Counted from the first letter of the stretch, positions 33,824-42,427 are shown. The stretch: DNA of 64,000 nucleotides from Actinomycetota bacterium (GCA_018268595.1 JAFDWH010000014.1:225431-289430); one strand, 5' to 3'. The notes: generated by a model from the sequence alone, not told the origin. Made by a program: numbers and translations.

Positions 33824-35035
33824 ATGATCAATCTCGAGATCCCCAAGAAGTTCGTCCCGCTCGTCGGGCAGGCGCATCAGGTCGCGGAGGAGGTCTTCCG
33901 CCCGATCTCCCGCAAGTACGACCAGGAGGAGCACGCGTACCCGAAGGAGCTCGACATGCTCGCCGCGCTGATCGACGGCATGAACGAGGGCTCCGGCAGC
34001 GGCGCCGGCGCGGCCGGCGTGCGCCGCGAGAAGTCCGACGGCGACGGCGTCCGCAACGGCTCCAACATGTCGACGGTGCTGGGCATCATCGAGCTGTGCT
34101 GGGGCGACGTCGGGCTGCTGCTGTCGATGCCGCGCCAGGGCCTCGGCAACAGCGCGATCGCGTCGGTCGCCAACGACGAGCAGCTCGAGCGCTTCAGAGG
34201 CAAGTGGGCCGCGATGGCGATCACCGAGCCGGAGGCCGGCTCGGACAGCGCCGCGATCCGCACGACCGCCGTCTACGACGAGGCGACCGGCGAATACGTG
34301 CTCAACGGCGAGAAGATCTACGTCACCTCGGGCGAGCGGGCGGACCTCGTCGTCGTGTGGGCGACGCTCGACCGCTCCGTCGGCCGCGCGGCGATCAAGT
34401 CGTTCGTGGTGGAGCGCAGCAATCCGGGCCTGAAGCTCGACCGGCTCGAGCACAAGCTCGGCATCCGCGCGTCCGACACGGCCGCCTTCATCCTCGACGA
34501 CTGCCGCGTGCCGAGAGAGAACCTGCTCGGCTCGCCGGAGATCGACACCAGCAGAGGCTTCGGCGGCGTGATGCAGACGTTCGACAACACGCGCCCGCTC
34601 GTCGCCGGGATGGCGGTGGGCCTGACGCGCGCGTGCCTGGAGCTGACCGAGCGGCTCCTGCGCGAGGCCGGCGTCGAGGTCGACTACGACCGCCCGGCGA
34701 GCACGCAGTCCGCCGCCGCGGCCGAGTACCTCGCGATGGAGGCCGACTTCGAGGCCGCGCGGCTGCTGACGCTCGAGGCGGCCTGGATGGCCGACAACAG
34801 CAAGCCGAACTCCTTGCAGGCGTCGATGGCGAAGGCGAAGGCGGGACGCACGTGCGTCGACGTCGCGCTGCGCTGCGTGCGGCTGTGCGGCTCGCTCGGC
34901 TTCGGCCAGGAGCTGCTGCTGGAGAAGTGGGCGCGCGACGCGAAGATCCTCGACCTGTTCGAGGGCACGCAGCAGATCCAGCTGCTGATCATCGCGCGCC
35001 AGCTGCTCGGCAAGACGAGCGCGGAGCTGAAGTAG
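33824..35035 (+). CDS. Acyl-CoA dehydrogenase, second of a pair
   Basis: A 403-residue acyl-CoA dehydrogenase with AITEPEAGSDSAAIRTTA (FAD/substrate binding), LNGEKIYVTSGERAD, KLGIRASDTAAFILDDCRVP and the catalytic Glu in ILDLFEGTQQIQ. It introduces the 2,3 double bond in acyl-CoA. It is the last clear enzyme of the operon, and its start ATG 33824 follows GAGAGGAACG. The preceding paralogue is truncated at the C-terminus, which suggests division of labour or a mixed complex. Confidence 0.93.
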   Translation: MINLEIPKKFVPLVGQAHQVAEEVFRPISRKYDQEEHAYPKELDMLAALIDGMNEGSGSGAGAAGVRREKSDGDGVRNGSNMSTVLGIIELCWGDVGLLLSMPRQGLGNSAIASVANDEQLERFRGKWAAMAITEPEAGSDSAAIRTTAVYDEATGEYVLNGEKIYVTSGERADLVVVWATLDRSVGRAAIKSFVVERSNPGLKLDRLEHKLGIRASDTAAFILDDCRVPRENLLGSPEIDTSRGFGGVMQTFDNTRPLVAGMAVGLTRACLELTERLLREAGVEVDYDRPASTQSAAAAEYLAMEADFEAARLLTLEAAWMADNSKPNSLQASMAKAKAGRTCVDVALRCVRLCGSLGFGQELLLEKWARDAKILDLFEGTQQIQLLIIARQLLGKTSAELK

Positions 35036-35043
35036 GCCACGCC

Positions 35044-37131
35044 GTGAGCTCGCCGGACGCGCCCCCGCCGACGCTGCTCGTCTCCGACCGCGCGCACGGC
35101 GACGCGAGCGGCTTCGGCTTCGAGGCGATCGGCGACACGCTGCGCGACTTCATCGCCGCGGCGCCGGCGGGCGAGCCGTTCAACGTCTGCATCAGCGGCA
35201 GCTGGGGCAGCGGCAAGACGACGCTGCTCAGACGCCTCGCCGACACGCTCGACAGCTCGCGCAAGAGCGCGGGGCTCGTCAACGTCGTCCTGTGGTTCGA
35301 GCCGTGGAAGCTCACCGACGAGCGCGAGGTGCGCGACGCGCTCACGCTGCTCGTGCTGCGGGCGATGAGCGCGGACGCCTCCGCGCTCAAGCAGCTGCGC
35401 GTCAACCTCGACGGCGGCAACGCGATCCGGCTGGTCGGCGAGCGCCTGCTGGGCGCCAAGCTCGACGACGTGAGCCACATGGATCGCGCCGAGGGGGCGC
35501 TGCGCGACAGCTTCGTGGCGACGCAGGACCTGTTCGACTCGATCGCGCGCACCTACCTGAAGAAGCGGCGGATGGTCGTGTTCGTCGACGACCTCGACCG
35601 CTGCTCGCCGGACGTGATGGTGGCCGTGCTGGAGGCCGTGAAGCTGTTCTTCGACCTGCCCGGGCTCGTGTTCGTGTTCGGGCTCGACCGCGGCCAGCTC
35701 GAGCACGCACTGTCGGAGCGCCACCGCTTCACGCTCGCGCAGGCGCGCGTGTATCTGGAGAAGATCTTCCAGCTCACCGTGGCGCTGCCGCCGAAGGGTT
35801 CGGGGCCGCTTGTCGCGTTCCTGAAGGACCAGCTCGCACTCGTCGGCGCGGACGAGATCGACGACGATCTCGCGCGCGCGATCGTCGAGCGCTTCGGGCG
35901 CAACCTGCGCGACGTGAAGCTGTTCGTCAACGCGCTCAGCTTTCAACGCAGGCTCGACGGCACCGGCACGGCGGGCGAGGACGCGCTGATGAAGTGGCAC
36001 TACCTCGAGACGACGATCTTCCGCGCGCTGCCGACGACCCACGCGGACGATCAGGTCAGCCTCGTGCGGGCGCTCGAGCTGCTGGCGCACGGCGGCTTCC
36101 TGCACGACCTGCCGGAGCGCGACCGCTACATCCGCGCGCTGCGCGGCGGCCCGGTGAACCACTGCGCGCTGGTCGTGCTCGCGCTCGTGAGAGCGCGGCG
36201 CGCCGAGCTGCTGCCGTCCGTCGCGCTGAAGGCGGCCGAGCAGACCGTGCTCGACGCGCTGGAGGCCGACGGCGACGTGACCGCCGCGCTGCGCGTGATG
36301 CGCGCGGGACGCGGGCCGATGGCCGACGCCGCGCTGCCGGCGATGGCGTCGCTGACGCACGCGCCGATGCCGCCGCGCGAGCGCGCGGGCGAGAACGCCG
36401 CCACGCCCGAGGAGGCCAACCGCGTGACGCTGGAGGCCGGTGGTCTGCTGTCGGCGGACGAGTGGGACGAGGTCGGCAGACAGCTCGCCGACGGGGGCGA
36501 TCCCGTGGGGGCGCACCTGTGCCACCTGATGGCCCACCTGATGGCGCCGCAGTCGGCCGTGTACCTGGCGCACATCGCGCGGGTGCTGCGCCACGAGGGC
36601 CGCGCGACCGGCTCGCAGGCGCTGCTGCGCCACGCGCACGAGCTCGACCGCGACTCGGTCGTGGTGCACACGCAGACGGCGTATCTGTGCGACCGGCTGC
36701 TCGACGACAAACGGCTCGCGGCTCACCTCTACCGCCGCGTGCTGGAGCTCGGCACCAGCATCAGCACCGTGTCGAGCTACCTCGCGGCGATCCTCGCCGA
36801 GCAGGGCGACTTCGCGGACGCCTTCCTGTGCGGCCTCGACGCGTACTTGAGATCGCCGAGCAGCGGCGGGGAGCGGCGCCTGCTGCGCTACGCGAAGGAC
36901 GCCGGGATCGCGCCCGACTCGGTGAGGTCGATCGAGGACCTCCAGCTGCATCTCGGCTACGACCTGGCGATGGTGCGTGGCCGGGCGCGCGCGGACGGAA
37001 AGTTCCCGCCCCCGCCGGAGGTCGGCGCCCAGCGGATGATCTCGTGGAGCTATCCGCGCTTCCCGACGCTGGAGCAGGCGGCCGACGATCTCTCCGACCC
37101 GCTCGTGCTGCGCGCGGAGCCCGCTCGCTAG
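35044..37131 (+). CDS. KAP-family P-loop NTPase with C-terminal TPR-like region
   Basis: A 695-residue protein from GTG 35044. Residues 52-60 are the Walker A motif GSWGSGKTT and residues 178-187 the Walker B VVFVDDLDRC, the KAP signature. The segment FVFGLDRGQLEHALSERH and the Arg-rich FGRNLRDVKLFVNAL also fit KAP. No membrane helices are obvious, unlike many KAP proteins. The last 300 residues are helical and repeat-like (AHLCHLMAHLM, ALLRHAHELD, AHLYRRVLELG), probably TPRs. It starts 8 bases after the dehydrogenase stop, so it may be read through from the operon. Role unknown; KAP NTPases include phage-exclusion protein PifA. Confidence 0.8.
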   Translation: MSSPDAPPPTLLVSDRAHGDASGFGFEAIGDTLRDFIAAAPAGEPFNVCISGSWGSGKTTLLRRLADTLDSSRKSAGLVNVVLWFEPWKLTDEREVRDALTLLVLRAMSADASALKQLRVNLDGGNAIRLVGERLLGAKLDDVSHMDRAEGALRDSFVATQDLFDSIARTYLKKRRMVVFVDDLDRCSPDVMVAVLEAVKLFFDLPGLVFVFGLDRGQLEHALSERHRFTLAQARVYLEKIFQLTVALPPKGSGPLVAFLKDQLALVGADEIDDDLARAIVERFGRNLRDVKLFVNALSFQRRLDGTGTAGEDALMKWHYLETTIFRALPTTHADDQVSLVRALELLAHGGFLHDLPERDRYIRALRGGPVNHCALVVLALVRARRAELLPSVALKAAEQTVLDALEADGDVTAALRVMRAGRGPMADAALPAMASLTHAPMPPRERAGENAATPEEANRVTLEAGGLLSADEWDEVGRQLADGGDPVGAHLCHLMAHLMAPQSAVYLAHIARVLRHEGRATGSQALLRHAHELDRDSVVVHTQTAYLCDRLLDDKRLAAHLYRRVLELGTSISTVSSYLAAILAEQGDFADAFLCGLDAYLRSPSSGGERRLLRYAKDAGIAPDSVRSIEDLQLHLGYDLAMVRGRARADGKFPPPPEVGAQRMISWSYPRFPTLEQAADDLSDPLVLRAEPAR

Positions 37132-37140
37132 GGTCTTCGC

Positions 37141-38133
37141 GTGGCCGACTCGCATGCGCAGCCCGCCCGCCGCGTCCGCATCCTCGGCGCCGGCGGGACG
37201 ATCGCGATGGGCGGCCCGTCCGGCGCGACGCCGCAGCTCGACGCGGACGCGCTGGTCGCGGCGATCCCCGGGCTCGCGGGCCGCGACGGGCTGGAGGCGC
37301 GCGACGTCGTCAACAAGCCGAGCGCGCACCTCACGCTCGAGGACCAGCTGACGATCTGCCGCGAGGCGCGCGACGCGGCGCGGCGGGGGATCGGCGTCGT
37401 GGTGACGCACGGCACGGACGCGCTGGAGGAGACGGCGATGCTGTGCGACGTGATCCACGACGCGGAGGCGCCGATCGTCTTCACCGGCGCGATCCGCCCG
37501 GCGACCGCCGCCGGCGCCGACGGCCCGGCGAACCTGCTGGACGCGGTGTCGGTGGCGCGCAGCGAGGAGGCGGCCGGGATGGGCGTGCTGGTCGTCTTCG
37601 GCGGCGAGATCCACCACGCGCGCTGCACGCGCAAGACGGACACGACGTCGCTGGTGGCGTTCTCCTCCCCGCAGACCGGGCCGCTGGGGCGCGTCACCGA
37701 GGGTCATCCGACGATCTGGTCGCGGCTTCCGCGGAACCCGCCGCTCGATCCTCCCGGGCTCGACCGCCGCGTCTTGGTCGTCCCGACGATGTCGGGCGAC
37801 GACGGCACGCTCGCGCGCGCCGCGCTGGCGACCGAGCCGGACGGCGTCGTGATCGGGACGCTCGGCGCCGGCCACCTCGCGCCGCCGCTGCTGGAGCTGT
37901 GGGCCGAGGCGGCGTCCCGCATCCCGGTCGTCGCCTACTGCCGCCCCGAGCGCGGCGTCGTCCTGACCGGCACGTACGGCTACGCCGGGAGCGAGCAGGA
38001 CCTGCGCGGGACGCAGATCATCCCCGCCGGCTTCCTCTCGCCGCAGGCCGCGCGCATGAAGCTGCTCGCCTGCGTCGCCAGCGGCCTCAGCGTGGACGAG
38101 GTCCGCTGGGCCTTCCGCCAGGACGACGGCTGA
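37141..38133 (+). CDS. L-asparaginase
   Basis: A 330-residue asparaginase. GAGGTIAMGG holds the first catalytic Thr, and VVTHGTDALEETA the second Thr-Asp pair. It has no signal peptide, so it is cytoplasmic and closer to type I in location. It hydrolyses asparagine to aspartate and ammonia. GTG 37141 is preceded by TAGGGT (37129-37134), six bases away, and no ribosome binding site, which suggests its own leaderless transcript rather than coupling to the KAP gene. Confidence 0.92.
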   Translation: MADSHAQPARRVRILGAGGTIAMGGPSGATPQLDADALVAAIPGLAGRDGLEARDVVNKPSAHLTLEDQLTICREARDAARRGIGVVVTHGTDALEETAMLCDVIHDAEAPIVFTGAIRPATAAGADGPANLLDAVSVARSEEAAGMGVLVVFGGEIHHARCTRKTDTTSLVAFSSPQTGPLGRVTEGHPTIWSRLPRNPPLDPPGLDRRVLVVPTMSGDDGTLARAALATEPDGVVIGTLGAGHLAPPLLELWAEAASRIPVVAYCRPERGVVLTGTYGYAGSEQDLRGTQIIPAGFLSPQAARMKLLACVASGLSVDEVRWAFRQDDG

Positions 38134-38174
38134 CGGGGCGCCCCGGGGGGCGAATGGGGCGAGCACTGCGGCTC

Positions 38175-38195
38175 TGTACATCTCATGGATGTACA
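38175..38195 (+). promoter_or_regulatory. Inverted repeat enclosing a start codon
   Basis: TGTACATC (38175-38182) and GATGTACA (38188-38195) are perfect 8-base arms around the 5-base loop TCATG. The loop contains ATG 38185, the start of the next gene. As DNA it could be an operator; as RNA the start codon would sit in a hairpin loop. Confidence 0.7.
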
Positions 38196-39159
38196 AACCC
38201 GCACTGGTGCCAGGTGGGCGGCGATCGCGGCGTTGGCGGACGAGCAGCACGGGGTGGTCGCGCGGGCGCAGCTCCTGCGGATCGGCGTCGGGCGCGGTGC
38301 GATCGAGAAGCAGCTCGCGCGCAGGCTCCTCGTGCCGCTGCACCGCGGCGTCTACGCCGTCGGGCACCGGCGCCTGCGGATCGAGGGGAGATGGCTGGCG
38401 GCGGTGCTCGCGGCGGGGCCGGGTGCAGTGCTGAGCCATCGCGACGCGGCCGCGCTGCACGGCATCCGCAAGCCGCCGGAGTCGAAGAAGGTGACGGTGA
38501 CGGCGCGCGGCGACGTGCAGGCGACGCCGGCGCTCTGGGTCTTCGCGCGGCGCGCGCTGACGGACGAGGACCGGGCGATCGTCTGCGGCATCCCGGTCAC
38601 CTCGCCGGCGCGCACGCTCGTCGACCTCGCGCCGATCTTGACCATGGCGCAGCTCCAGGCGACGCTCGGAGAGGCCGACCGCCGCGGGCTGCTCGACGTC
38701 GCGACGGTCGACCGGGCGCTGCGCCGCACCAAGGGTCGCCACGGCCACGGCCATCGGCGGCTCACGGCCGCCCTCGACGCCCATCGCCAGCATGGCGCGG
38801 CGCTGCTGCGCTCGGAGCTGGAGGAGCGCTTCCTCGAGCTCGTGCTCCGCAGCGGCTTGCCGCGGCCGCGGCTCAACGCCCCCGTCGCCGGCTTCGAGGT
38901 CGATGCGCTGTGGCCGGAGCAGCGCGTCGTCGTCGAGCTGGACGGCTGGAGGGACCACAAGGAGCGCCTCGCAGCCGCGCGCGACCGCGACAAGACGAAC
39001 CGCCTGCAGGCCGCCGGCTACCGCGTCCTGCGCTTCATGCATGGCGACCTCGTCGCGCGGCCGGGCGAGGTGGCGGCGACCGTGCGCCGCCTGCTTCGGA
39101 GCGGCGGCACGCAGGAGCAGACGACGACGGGCGAACGCCGGCATGCCGACCCGGTTTGA
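38185..39159 (+). CDS. AbiEi-like HTH plus DUF559 nuclease-like protein
   Basis: A 324-residue protein. The N-terminal 90 residues resemble the AbiEi-type winged helix (LADEQHGVVARAQLLRIGVG, then RLLVPLHRGVYAVGH). The C-terminal 110 residues resemble DUF559, a Vsr-like PD-(D/E)XK fold (EVDALWPEQRVVVELDGW, then DRDKTNRLQAAGYRVLRF). This combination is common and often multicopy in actinobacteria and has no proven function; no AbiEii partner is adjacent. The start ATG lies in the loop of an inverted repeat. Confidence 0.75.
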   Translation: MDVQTRTGARWAAIAALADEQHGVVARAQLLRIGVGRGAIEKQLARRLLVPLHRGVYAVGHRRLRIEGRWLAAVLAAGPGAVLSHRDAAALHGIRKPPESKKVTVTARGDVQATPALWVFARRALTDEDRAIVCGIPVTSPARTLVDLAPILTMAQLQATLGEADRRGLLDVATVDRALRRTKGRHGHGHRRLTAALDAHRQHGAALLRSELEERFLELVLRSGLPRPRLNAPVAGFEVDALWPEQRVVVELDGWRDHKERLAAARDRDKTNRLQAAGYRVLRFMHGDLVARPGEVAATVRRLLRSGGTQEQTTTGERRHADPV

Positions 39160-39194
39160 CCGGCCGCTGCGCAGTCGATAGGAATCGGCGGCAC

Positions 39195-39998
39195 ATGTCT
39201 CGCCGTCCGGCCCTCCCGCTCGCGCTGCTCGCGGCCCTGCTCGCCGCCGCGCCGGCGTCCGCCGCGACCGCGGGCGGGCCGCCGCGCATCGTCCTGCGGC
39301 TGCCGTCGCCCGGCCACGTGACGGTCGCGGCGTTGTCGCTCGACGTCAGCACGAAGCACCGCCAGGCGCTGCCGCGCCGCGTGTCGCTCGGCGCGCTCAA
39401 GCTCGGAGCGCTGCCGCCGTCGGTCAAGCTCCTGTTCGCGACGCGCTCGCTGCCGACCAGACGCGGCCGCCGCTACGCCGCGGTCGTGTTCGTCGTGCGC
39501 AGGGCGAGCGCGCGCCGCGCGGCGGCGCCGCTCGCGCGCGGCGCCCGCACGCCGGCGCACGCCCCCGACCTCGCCGACCTCGCGTTCATCGGCGGCAGAG
39601 GCCCGTGGGTCCCCTGCCGCGGCTGCGACGGCGCGCCTCCGCGGGTGCGGCTGGCGGACGGCGTCTGCGGGCGCTGCGGCTTCCGCGCGCAGGTGGCCGC
39701 GATCCGCGACGCCGACCGCCAGCGGCCGCGCAGACTGGGCGCGCTCGCCGACCTCGCCGCGCGCGACTTCGGCGCGATAGGGAGCGACCCGACGCTGACG
39801 CTCGGCCAGCGCGACGACGGCCGCGCGTTCCGCTGGGGAGCGCCGCGCCGCGCCGCGCTCACGTCCGCGGACCTGCTCGGCGCCGAGCGCGCGCTCGTCG
39901 CGGACCTGGCCGCGCGCCGGCCGGGCCGGCTCGTGCCCGACCTCGAGCGGGCGACCGCCGTCGACCTCGACGGCGACGGCAAGATCGGCCGCGCGTAG
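39195..39998 (+). CDS. Secreted protein with zinc-knuckle-like Cys pairs and a Ca-binding-like tail
   Basis: A 267-residue protein of unknown function. It has a clear signal peptide (RRPALPLALLAALLAAAPASA), a beta-rich domain (about 30-110), then two Cys pairs CRGCD and CGRCG about 18 residues apart that could bind zinc. The C-terminus ends in DLDGDGKIG, which looks like a dockerin or EF-hand calcium loop. I recognise no family. The next gene is convergent. Confidence 0.65.
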   Translation: MSRRPALPLALLAALLAAAPASAATAGGPPRIVLRLPSPGHVTVAALSLDVSTKHRQALPRRVSLGALKLGALPPSVKLLFATRSLPTRRGRRYAAVVFVVRRASARRAAAPLARGARTPAHAPDLADLAFIGGRGPWVPCRGCDGAPPRVRLADGVCGRCGFRAQVAAIRDADRQRPRRLGALADLAARDFGAIGSDPTLTLGQRDDGRAFRWGAPRRAALTSADLLGAERALVADLAARRPGRLVPDLERATAVDLDGDGKIGRA

Positions 39999-40004
39999 CG
40001 TGCG

Positions 40005-40820
40005 TCAGCCGCGCCGCATCGCCTGACGCAGCTCGCGCAGCTCGCGGATCTCGTCCGGGACCGGCAACGCCGCCGGGTGCACCCGCGCGCCCGGCGCGAC
40101 CCCGAGCAGCTCCGGCTCGATGCGGTGGCGCACCAGCTCGTCGCCGACCGCGTCGACCCGCAGCGCGGCCGTCCCCGGGCGCGACGCGACCACGCGCACC
40201 ATCCGCGTGCCATGGAACAGCAGCCCGACGCCGTCGTCGGCCGCCCAGCCGCCCGGCAGCGCGCCGGATCGCACCGCGCCCAGCCACACCGGCAGCCGCT
40301 CCGGCTCGCCGTCCGCGTGGACGCTGAACGACCCCGGCAGCAGGCCGAGACCGGCGATCGTCTCGAGCGGCCCGCCGGAGCGCGTCACGCCGCCGGCGAA
40401 CCAGCACATCGCGCCGGCCGACAGGCCCGCCAGCACGATCCCGCGCCGCCACGCCTCGCGCAGCAGCGCGTCCAGCTCGTGCGCGCGCCAGATCGCCAGC
40501 AGGTTGCGCAGCGAGCCGCCGCCGACGTAGATCACGTCCTGCTCGAGCACGATCTCGGCCAGCGAGCGGGCGGAGCCGTGGCGGCGGAACAGCGACAGGT
40601 GCGTCGCCGACGCGCGCCGCGCGAAGCGCGCGTAGAAGGCGGTGATCTGCGCGGTCGGGTCGCCGGAGGCGGTCGGCAGGAAGAGGATCCGCGGCTCCGG
40701 CACGCGCACGAGCGAGAGCACGAAGTCGTCGAGCGCCGGGTTGTCCGGCTCCATCGTGAAGCCGCCGCCGCCCATCGCGAGGATCTGCGGGTCGCCACGC
40801 AGGCGGTCGCGCAGCGTCAT
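40005..40820 (-). CDS. Peptidase S51-like protein (dipeptidase E family), second copy
   Basis: A 271-residue protein of the class I glutamine amidotransferase-like S51 family. The nucleophile Ser is in LAGLSAGAMCWF, and MGGGGFTMEPDNPALDD and VIYVGGGSLRNLL are shared with its neighbour. Known S51 peptidases are Asp-dipeptidases (PepE) and cyanophycinases. ATG 40820 overlaps the stop of the paralogue at 40817-41563. About 30 residues longer at the C-terminus than its partner. Confidence 0.85.
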   Translation of the reverse strand: MTLRDRLRGDPQILAMGGGGFTMEPDNPALDDFVLSLVRVPEPRILFLPTASGDPTAQITAFYARFARRASATHLSLFRRHGSARSLAEIVLEQDVIYVGGGSLRNLLAIWRAHELDALLREAWRRGIVLAGLSAGAMCWFAGGVTRSGGPLETIAGLGLLPGSFSVHADGEPERLPVWLGAVRSGALPGGWAADDGVGLLFHGTRMVRVVASRPGTAALRVDAVGDELVRHRIEPELLGVAPGARVHPAALPVPDEIRELRELRQAMRRG

Positions 40821-41563
40821 GCCGCGGCCAGGTCCCGCTCCGCCTGACCGAGGAACTCGACCGGCAGCGGCTCCTCGACGACCTCGCCGCCGCGCGGCTC
40901 GACGCGGAACGCGCGCGCATGGCGCCGCGAGCTGACGACGCGCCGCAGCTCGCGGCCGACGAAGTGCAGCGCGGCGCCGTCGTCGGCGGCGTAGCCGGGC
41001 GTGACGCCGTCGCCGACGAAGCGCCGGTACTCGTTGCGCCGCTCCGGCTCGCCGTCGTAGTGGACGCAGTTGGAGTGCGGCAGCAGCCCCAGCCCGCGCA
41101 CGACCGTCGGCGCGCCGTGGAAGGCGGTCACCGCCTCCTCGAACCAGCACAGCGAGCCGGCCGACAGGCCGCACAGCACGACGCCGCGGCGCCAGGCGGC
41201 GCGCAGCACGCGGTCGAGCCCGTGCGCGCGCCACGCGCCGAGCAGCGAGACGACGCTGCCGCCGCCGACGTACACGACGTCCTGTCGCAGCAGGTGCGCC
41301 TCGAGGTCGCCCGCGACCGCCCCGTCGCCGCGGTCGCGCCGGAACAGCGACACGTGCGAGGTCTCGCAGCGCGTCGCGAACGTGCGGTAGAAGCGCACGA
41401 CGTAGTGGTCCGCGTCGCCCGAGGCGGTCGGCACGAAGCAGACCTTCGGCCGCTCGCGGCCCGCGAGCGACAGCACGTAGTCGTCGAGCAGCGGGTTGCC
41501 GGCCTCCATCGAGAAGCCACCGCCGCCGAACGCGACGATCTGCGGTGGGCGCTCGCTGGGCAT
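40817..41563 (-). CDS. Peptidase S51-like protein (dipeptidase E family), first copy
   Basis: A 248-residue S51-family protein with AFGGGGFSMEAGNPLLDDY, VVYVGGGSVVSLLGAW and the nucleophile Ser in LCGLSAGSLCWFEE. It is clearly homologous to the following gene, with which it overlaps by 4 bases, so this is a tandem duplication translated as a pair. It may cleave Asp-containing dipeptides; no cyanophycin synthetase is seen in the window. Confidence 0.85.
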   Translation of the reverse strand: MPSERPPQIVAFGGGGFSMEAGNPLLDDYVLSLAGRERPKVCFVPTASGDADHYVVRFYRTFATRCETSHVSLFRRDRGDGAVAGDLEAHLLRQDVVYVGGGSVVSLLGAWRAHGLDRVLRAAWRRGVVLCGLSAGSLCWFEEAVTAFHGAPTVVRGLGLLPHSNCVHYDGEPERRNEYRRFVGDGVTPGYAADDGAALHFVGRELRRVVSSRRHARAFRVEPRGGEVVEEPLPVEFLGQAERDLAAA

Positions 41564-41650
41564 GCGGCGAGTGTCCCAGCGCGACGGGGCGCCGTCGTTC
41601 CCCCGATGTCCAAGCTTCGCGCGGCGCGCGTGCGCCGCGCGGCTAAGAAC

Positions 41651-41965
41651 CTAAGCCCGCACGCCGGCGGGCGCGTCCGCCACGCGCCAGGCGACCGCGC
41701 CGACGGCCGCCGCCACCAGCAGCACGGCGGGCCACGCGCCGATCGCGTGGCCGAGCGGGTGCGCGAGCGCGAAGCCGGCGAGGAAGACGGCGACGAGCGC
41801 AAGCGCGCGCGGCAGGCCCAGCAGCACGCGCCAGCGCAGCCCGCACGCGAGCCCGCCGAGGAACAGCACGACGCCGCCCAGCGCGCGCACGCCGCTGACG
41901 TCGGCGACCGCGAAGCCGAGCAGCAACGCGCCGGCTGCGATCGGCCATGTGGGGAGCGGGCGCAT
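41651..41965 (-). CDS. Small membrane protein, unknown function
   Basis: A 104-residue protein with four predicted membrane segments (AAGALLLGFAVAD, LGGVVLFLGGLACGL, ALALVAVFLAGFALA, AVLLVAAAVGAVAWR) and short loops. I do not recognise a specific family. TACCCT (41972-41977, minus) lies 6 bases before ATG 41965, supporting the start and a leaderless transcript. It stands alone between the S51 pair and the divergent XRE regulator. Confidence 0.6.
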   Translation of the reverse strand: MRPLPTWPIAAGALLLGFAVADVSGVRALGGVVLFLGGLACGLRWRVLLGLPRALALVAVFLAGFALAHPLGHAIGAWPAVLLVAAAVGAVAWRVADAPAGVRA

Positions 41966-42026
41966 CGGGGGAGGGTAGCGACGCGGGCGCGCCGCGCTCG
42001 TCTTGGCGCCGCCGTGCCGTCCGTCC

Positions 42027-42047
42027 CTGAAATGATCCACATTTCAG
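42027..42047. promoter_or_regulatory. Inverted repeat between divergent genes
   Basis: CTGAAATG (42027-42034) and CATTTCAG (42040-42047) are perfect 8-base arms around ATCCA. The repeat lies about 70 bases before the XRE regulator start and 60 bases before the divergent membrane protein. It is a plausible binding site for the XRE protein; no T-tract follows, so a terminator is unlikely. Confidence 0.55.
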
Positions 42048-42117
42048 ACGAGCAAGACCGAGGCTGCGCAGGGAAGACCTCTGGTCACGACCACCCCCTG
42101 AAGCGAAGGATCCTCAC

Positions 42118-42384
42118 TTGTCGAGTCACGACGGTCGGAACGGCGCGCGGTCGCCGGAGCACCGCCATCTCGGAGCCGCGGTCGCGGAGTTGCGCGAGTC
42201 GCGCGGGCTCTCGCAGGCCGAGGTCGCCGCCAGAGCCGAGCTGCGCCCCAGCCATCTCGCCGCGATCGAGCGCGGCGAGGTCGACCCCACGTTCGTCACG
42301 CTCGTGCGGATCGTGCGCGCGATCCCGGCCTCGCTCGCGGAGCTGTTCGAGCTGTTCGAGCGGCGCCGCGACGAGGCGACCTGA
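42118..42384 (+). CDS. XRE-family HTH regulator
   Basis: An 88-residue single-domain regulator: AVAELRESRGLSQAEVAARAEL, then SHLAAIERGEVDPTFVTLVRI, a textbook XRE helix-turn-helix. It lacks any ligand domain, so it may act as a dimer or with a partner. TTG 42118 is used as start because GAAGGA lies 7 bases upstream. It is followed 43 bases later by ltrA on the same strand. Confidence 0.85.
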   Translation: MSSHDGRNGARSPEHRHLGAAVAELRESRGLSQAEVAARAELRPSHLAAIERGEVDPTFVTLVRIVRAIPASLAELFELFERRRDEAT

Positions 42385-42427
42385 CGCCGCTCCCGCCCGC
42401 GTCCCGCGCGGTGCGAAGATGGTGGCG

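Noticed and set aside
34684..39144. Open frame of 1486 codons on the minus strand across the KAP, asparaginase and DUF559 genes
   Set aside because: Its composition is typical antisense (Arg, His, Gln rich) and the plus strand holds three genes with clear motifs.
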